This document shows, one piece after another, positions 7,100 through 10,018 of a stretch of DNA of 10,018 nt (position 1 is the stretch's first letter; every line of letters starts with the position of its first letter). The DNA is from Actinomycetota bacterium. Lineage in GTDB: Bacteria > Actinomycetota > Actinomycetes > JACCUZ01. The position numbers and the translations under genes were made by a program. The notes beneath the pieces were generated by a model. The model saw only the letters and a program-made list of their open reading frames with translations, was not told where the DNA came from and did no database searches. The stretch is taken from NCBI GenBank assembly GCA_030841195.1, contig JAVEDA010000075.1:1-10018 (forward strand). The letters are read 5' to 3'.

Positions 7100-7194
7100 C
7101 CGAAATGATCACGGTTCCGTGATCGTTGGTGGTCAACCGCGCCGAATTCACCACGGTTCGGCACTAGTGATCACGGAACCGTGATCATTTTCGG
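7100..7194. repeat. Twin-palindrome block with 22-bp inverted repeats
   Basis: Bases 7103-7124 and 7169-7190 are exact reverse complements (22 bp). Each arm also contains its own palindrome, GATCACGG + TT or AA + CCGTGATC (7107-7124 and 7169-7186). With one extra A on the right side the symmetry extends outward to CCGAAA at 7100 and TTTCGG ending at 7194. Centres are 62 bp apart, about six helical turns. The 44-bp core has a further inverted repeat, GCCGAA (7141-7146) with TTCGGC (7157-7162). Possible readings are a dispersed REP-like element, paired operators for a dimeric regulator of the downstream HATPase gene, or back-to-back terminators after the phosphodiesterase gene. Confidence 0.85.
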
Positions 7195-7307
7195 GCTCTG
7201 CTGCGGCCCTATTTGGGGGGACTCGTGCTGTTTCGTCCCGCCTGGGTCGGGGACGGGCCAGGCAGCGGTGTTCGCGACCTGAGGATGCTCCAGAGCTGAA
7301 GGCGGAA

Positions 7308-7775
7308 ATGTCGATGGCGACGGGTGCCGGCGCGTCTCGCGCCGGGCACGCCAGGGACGGGCCCAGCCGGGCTCCCCTGGAGGTTCCGCACGAGCGCACC
7401 GCTGTGCGGCTGGCCCGGCACACCGTCGCCGACCAGCTGACCGCGGTGGGTGTGCGCGACGAGGCGTGCGACGACGCGTTGCTCGTGCTCTCCGAGCTGG
7501 TGAGCAATGCCGTCACGCACGCCGCGCCCCTGCCGAACGGACGGATCGCCGTCGGCTGGACAGTCCTGGACGACGCCCTGCACCTCGAGATCACCGACGG
7601 CGGTGCGGTCACCAGCCCGCACGCCAGCGTCCCCGCCCCGTTCAGCGGGAGCGGCCGCGGGCTGGACATCGTCCGCACGATCTGCCGCGCCTGGGGCGTC
7701 ACCGAAGGCGAGAGGTCGGTCACGGTCTGGGCCGACGTCCCCATGACGCCGATGGCCGGGGCCCCGGGCGGCTGA
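7308..7775 (+). CDS. RsbW/SpoIIE-type ATP-binding protein (anti-sigma factor kinase-like)
   Basis: The 155-residue protein is a single GHKL-type HATPase domain of the kind found in serine-kinase anti-sigma factors. The N box is L-S-E-L-V-S-N-A-V-T-H-A (61-72, N67 as the Mg ligand), the G1 box is I-T-D-G-G (95-99), and the G2 box is G-S-G-R-G-L-D-I-V (114-122). There is no histidine-kinase dimerisation region and no membrane segment, and the first 30 residues look disordered. The A/G-rich site A-A-G-G-C-G-G-A (7299-7306) nearly touches ATG 7308 but is 7 bases from ATG 7314, so the third residue may be the real start. Members usually bind or phosphorylate a STAS anti-sigma-factor antagonist and hold a sigma factor. 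No STAS, sigma or phosphatase gene is seen here, so it may be an orphan acting with distant partners. The palindromic block lies 114 bp upstream. Confidence 0.87.
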   Translation: MSMATGAGASRAGHARDGPSRAPLEVPHERTAVRLARHTVADQLTAVGVRDEACDDALLVLSELVSNAVTHAAPLPNGRIAVGWTVLDDALHLEITDGGAVTSPHASVPAPFSGSGRGLDIVRTICRAWGVTEGERSVTVWADVPMTPMAGAPGG

Positions 7776-7799
7776 CCCGGAAATGGCGGCAACTAGTCT
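7772..7799 (+). promoter_or_regulatory. Possible promoter of the DUF5926 gene
   Basis: CTGACC (7772-7777) and TAGTCT (7794-7799) are separated by 16 bp. The -35 matches four of six consensus bases and the -10 is of the TAnnnT type. It overlaps the stop codon of the HATPase gene. Initiation near 7806 gives a leader of about 33 nt with AGGAG at 7824-7828, 10 bases before ATG 7839. This would let the gene be expressed apart from the HATPase gene. Confidence 0.4.
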
Positions 7800-7838
7800 G
7801 CGTGGACCGTCCGCCCGTCCATCAGGAGCCGCGTCGCC

Positions 7839-8810
7839 ATGGGGAAGAAGTCGTCCGCCAGCCGTCCTGGCCCGAAGGCGACTGCGTCGAGCGCGGGGGT
7901 CGCGGACATACCCGTGGTGGCGGGCCGGGAACCATGTCCCTGCGGGTCCGGACGTCGCTACAAGGCCTGCCACGGCCGGGCCGCCGGCCACGCCGCGGAG
8001 ACCTTCGTCGCCCGGCCGTTCGAGGGGCTGGCCAGCGAGTGCGACTGGGTCGCCCTGAGGGAGATCGTCCCGGCCGCGACCGCCGGGCTGACCCTGGCCG
8101 GCGCAGCAGCCGGCCAGTCGGCGACGCTGGCCACCGTGCTGCCGATGGCTTGGCCGGGTCTGGTCCGTCAGGACGGCGAGGTGTTCGTCGGCCTTCAGGT
8201 GCCCGGGGGATCGGGCGATGCCAACCGGGACGTCGCGCACGCGTTGGAACGTGCGCTGGCGGCCGAGCCGGGCACTCCGATCGAGCCCACCGCCCTTCCC
8301 GGCCCCGGCCCTCGGCTGCAGGACCTGCTCGACCCGGCGGCCTCGCTCGACGTCCGGGTGCATGCCGGGTTCGACTTCTGGCTCGACGGCGTCGAGGACC
8401 GCAGTCCGGAGGTGGTGGCCTCGATGGAGCGCGCCAACGAGGCGGCCGTGCCCACGGTGCGGCTCACCTCGGTCGAGGCGGCCTACTGGTGCCAGATCCG
8501 GGACCGCTTCCACCTGCGCTGGGTCGTCCCGCACGACGAGGACGCCCTGCTGGACGCGCTGGCCCGGCTGCACGCGGCCGGCGCGGACACGGTCGGGGAG
8601 GGCTCGCGCTACGTGGGCTCGTTCCGGGCCCACGGCCTGGTCGTCCCGGTCTGGGACCTGCCGGCGGGGACCAGCGCCGAGTCCTTGGAGGAGCCCGTCG
8701 ACGCCTTCGCGGTGCGGCTGGGCGAGGCAATGGCGGACAGCACCCCGCTGGACGAGGCCGGCCGGCGGGCCCGGGCGGGGCTCCGCAGCCGCCAGCTGAC
8801 GCTGCGCTGA
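7839..8810 (+). CDS. DUF5926 family protein with SEC-C zinc motif
   Basis: The 323-residue protein starts with a basic, low-complexity tail (1-22), then a SEC-C motif, R-E-P-C-P-C-G-S-G-R-R-Y-K-A-C-H-G (30-46). C33, C35, C44 and H45 are the zinc ligands. The same motif ends SecA, where it binds zinc and SecB, and occurs alone in many proteins of unknown role. The remaining 270 residues match what I know as DUF5926, an actinobacterial family of about this length with no assigned function. They are mixed alpha/beta and acidic, with no membrane span or catalytic motif I recognise. The start is supported by AGGAG at 7824-7828. It lies 63 bp after the HATPase gene with its own likely promoter. Annotation as a preprotein translocase subunit would over-read the SEC-C motif. 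Confidence 0.85.
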   Translation: MGKKSSASRPGPKATASSAGVADIPVVAGREPCPCGSGRRYKACHGRAAGHAAETFVARPFEGLASECDWVALREIVPAATAGLTLAGAAAGQSATLATVLPMAWPGLVRQDGEVFVGLQVPGGSGDANRDVAHALERALAAEPGTPIEPTALPGPGPRLQDLLDPAASLDVRVHAGFDFWLDGVEDRSPEVVASMERANEAAVPTVRLTSVEAAYWCQIRDRFHLRWVVPHDEDALLDALARLHAAGADTVGEGSRYVGSFRAHGLVVPVWDLPAGTSAESLEEPVDAFAVRLGEAMADSTPLDEAGRRARAGLRSRQLTLR

Positions 8811-8828
8811 CCGGCGCCTGCGGAAAAT

Positions 8829-8844
8829 TGGTGCCCTCGCACCA
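8829..8844 (+). terminator. Short hairpin after the DUF5926 gene
   Basis: TGGTGC and GCACCA form a 6-bp stem with a CCTC loop 18 bp after the stop codon. GCCG-AAG-CGGC (8845-8855) stacks directly behind it. There is no T tract, as is usual for actinobacterial terminators. It would end the DUF5926 transcript before the next promoter-like sequence. Confidence 0.4.
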
Positions 8845-8855
8845 GCCGAAGCGGC

Positions 8856-8883
8856 TTGCGGCACCCGCCGGGTCGGATATCGT
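8856..8883 (+). promoter_or_regulatory. Promoter-like pair for a small RNA
   Basis: TTGCGG (8856-8861) and TATCGT (8878-8883) are separated by 16 bp, a good housekeeping-sigma match for a high-GC genome. The predicted initiation point, about 8890-8891, coincides with the first base of a strong hairpin. No open reading frame with a ribosome site follows on this strand, so the product would be a non-coding RNA. Confidence 0.5.
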
Positions 8884-8890
8884 TGTGTCC

Positions 8891-8985
8891 AGGCCCGAGC
8901 GCTGCTGCATCCCCCGTCGGTTGCGCTCGGGCCCTTCCATGTCCTCAGCCGCAACGACGGTCAACGACGAAATCCGTCGTTTCCA
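8891..8985 (+). ncRNA. Candidate 6C-like small RNA
   Basis: A perfect 11-bp stem, GGCCCGAGCGC (8892-8902) with GCGCTCGGGCC (8923-8933), encloses a 20-nt loop containing CATCCCCCGTCGG. A second hairpin (8953-8981) follows as a likely terminator. Promoter-like boxes end 8 bp before the first stem. A product of about 95 nt with a C-rich loop resembles the actinobacterial 6C RNA (B11 in mycobacteria, about 93 nt), whose loops pair with G-rich ribosome-binding regions. In 6C both loops are said to carry six or more C. Here the first loop has five in a row and the second is not C-rich, so the match is partial. The alternative is a strong terminator for DUF5926. Confidence 0.45.
8953..8981. terminator. 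Bidirectional terminator-like hairpin
   Basis: AACGACGG (8953-8960) pairs exactly with CCGTCGTT (8974-8981) around a 13-nt loop; a smaller competing stem uses AACGACG at 8963-8969. It lies between convergent transcription units, 24 bp from the stop codon of the arginine deiminase gene. TTT follows on the plus side and AA runs border it on the other, so it could end transcription from both directions. Confidence 0.5.
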
Positions 8986-9004
8986 GCCGGTACTGACCCA
9001 CCAA

Positions 9005-10018
9005 TCAGGACTGGAGCGGCTCCCGGCTGATCGGGCAGGACATGCACCGGGGACCACCGCGGCCGCTGCCGAGCTCGCTGCCGTGAATCCGGACCACCTC
9101 GATGCCCGCCTCCTCGAGCCGGGCGTTGGTCTCCACGTTGCGCTCGTAGGCCACCGCCAGCCGCGGCCCGATGGCCAGCGTGTTGTTGCCGTCGTCCCAC
9201 TGCTCGCGCTCGGCCGTGATCGGGTCCAGCCCGGTGTCGATCACCCGGAGGGTGTCGATGTGCATCGCCTTGGCGGCAGCCACCAGGAACGGCTCCGGCC
9301 CGGTCACCTCCAGCTCGCCGCCGTCGGTGACGGTGTACGCCTGCAGGGTGTCCGCGATGTTGGGGTACATCACCACCGCGTCCACGTCGACCATCGTGCA
9401 GACGGTGTCGAGGTGCATCGTGGCCCGTTCCTGGGCGATCGGGACGGCGAGCACCGTGGTCGCCAGGCCGCGGTCGAACACGGTGCGCGCCAGACGCTCG
9501 GCGCCGGCCGGTGTGGTCCGCTCCCCGACCCCGACGGCCACCACTCCGGGTGAGAGCAGCAGCACGTCGCCGCCCTCGACCGGCTCGTTCTCCGGCCCGT
9601 GCACCAGCTCGGTCCCCGCGAACCGGGGGTGGTGCCGGTAGATCGCGCGGGTGAGGGTCGTCTCGCGCATCCGGGCCGGCATCGCCAGGCTGGTGACGGC
9701 CACCCGGTCCTGGATCCAGACGCTCGAGTCGCGGGTGAACAACAGGTTGGGCAAGGGGTCGATGACGAAGTCGTGCCGGTCCATGAACCGGTACACCAGG
9801 CCCCCCACGGGTGCCATCTCCTCGTGCGCCAGCCCCGCCATCAAGGTCGTCGCCAGGTCGGCCGGCGCGAGTCCAGCCAGGTAGGAGGCAACCGTCCGGT
9901 GCAGCGCGACGCCCAGGCGCGGGTCCCCGAGCACCGCGCCGATCGTCTCGTCGCGCGCCTCGGCCACCTCGAGCGCGGTCGCGAGCAGGTCGGCGAGGTA
10001 CAGCACCTCGACCCCGTG
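9005..10018 (-). CDS. arcA: Arginine deiminase (N-terminus outside window)
   Basis: This reverse-strand frame is open from the window edge to TGA at 9007-9005, giving 337 C-terminal residues of a family usually about 400-420 long; some 70-80 N-terminal residues are missing. The enzyme hydrolyses L-arginine to L-citrulline and ammonia in the cytoplasm, the first step of the arginine deiminase pathway. Expected signatures appear in order: L-L-F-T-R-D-S-S-V-W, E-N-E-P-V-E-G-G-D-V-L, the catalytic-histidine block M-H-L-D-T-V-C-T-M-V-D, W-D-D-G-N-N-T-L-A-I, and the catalytic cysteine in G-G-P-R-C-M-S-C-P, 13 residues from the end. All active-site features in the visible part are intact. The residues at the edge (H-G-V-E-V-L-Y-L) are internal family sequence, so the GTG at 10006 is not a start. 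Any arcB or arcC partner would lie outside the window. Confidence 0.97.
   Translation of the reverse strand, partial: HGVEVLYLADLLATALEVAEARDETIGAVLGDPRLGVALHRTVASYLAGLAPADLATTLMAGLAHEEMAPVGGLVYRFMDRHDFVIDPLPNLLFTRDSSVWIQDRVAVTSLAMPARMRETTLTRAIYRHHPRFAGTELVHGPENEPVEGGDVLLLSPGVVAVGVGERTTPAGAERLARTVFDRGLATTVLAVPIAQERATMHLDTVCTMVDVDAVVMYPNIADTLQAYTVTDGGELEVTGPEPFLVAAAKAMHIDTLRVIDTGLDPITAEREQWDDGNNTLAIGPRLAVAYERNVETNARLEEAGIEVVRIHGSELGSGRGGPRCMSCPISREPLQS

Noticed and set aside
7100..7194. CRISPR array or tRNA gene at the palindromic block
   Set aside because: There are only two repeat copies, in inverted rather than direct orientation, and no cloverleaf or T-loop sequence.
7195..7307. Promoter of the HATPase gene
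   Set aside because: TATTTG and several G-rich stretches were examined, but no -35/-10 pair with acceptable spacing was found, and the SigB/F-type GTTT-GGGTAT pattern is absent.
7209..8954. Long open frame on the minus strand opposite the HATPase and DUF5926 genes
   Set aside because: It runs antisense to two genes with clear family motifs, and its translation is rich in Arg, Gly and Pro with no recognisable domain, as expected from a shadow frame in GC-rich DNA.
7466..9553. Very long plus-strand open frame spanning several genes
   Set aside because: It crosses the HATPase and DUF5926 genes out of frame and continues antisense into arginine deiminase; the composition is low-complexity Arg/Gly and there is no ribosome site.
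9005..10006. GTG at 10006 as the start of arginine deiminase
   Set aside because: The frame stays open to the window edge and the four codons before it read H-G-V-E, which matches internal sequence of the family; the gene is cut by the window.

Overview
The window is very GC-rich (roughly 70% by eye), densely coded and strongly biased to G/C at third codon positions. With the gene content (SEC-C/DUF5926 protein, RsbW-like ATPase, arginine deiminase, lipoprotein glycosidase), this points to a high-GC actinobacterium. A Geodermatophilaceae- or Frankiales-like lineage is only a guess.

Left part (1-6189): five genes for making or remodelling an extracellular polysaccharide, on alternating strands. 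They are a membrane-anchored protein with two D-glucuronyl C5-epimerase-like helical domains (minus, runs off the left edge), a GT4 glycosyltransferase (plus), a second GT4 enzyme with a four-cysteine insertion (minus), a GT2 glycosyltransferase (plus) and a secreted GH39-like lipoprotein glycosidase (minus). The glycosyltransferases would build the glycan on the cytoplasmic side. The epimerase-like protein and the glycosidase would act on polymer outside the membrane. Adjacent genes converge with overlapping 3' ends (2902-2929, 4891-4898) or diverge across 56-126 bp, so most must carry their own promoters. The cluster probably continues to the left.

Middle part (6252-8810): three plus-strand genes. 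They are a glycerophosphodiester phosphodiesterase, a small RsbW/SpoIIE-type HATPase with no visible partner, and a DUF5926 protein with a SEC-C zinc motif. Between the first two lies a striking palindromic block (7100-7194): two copies of one palindrome in opposite orientation forming 22-bp perfect inverted repeats.

Right part (8811-10018): about 190 bp without a protein gene. It holds a short terminator-like hairpin, a promoter-like pair, and a very stable 11-bp hairpin with a C-rich loop starting just where transcription should begin, followed by a second hairpin. I read this as a candidate small RNA resembling the actinobacterial 6C family. Arginine deiminase follows on the minus strand and lacks its N-terminus because it runs off the right edge.

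All calls come from reading the sequence. No database search was possible.
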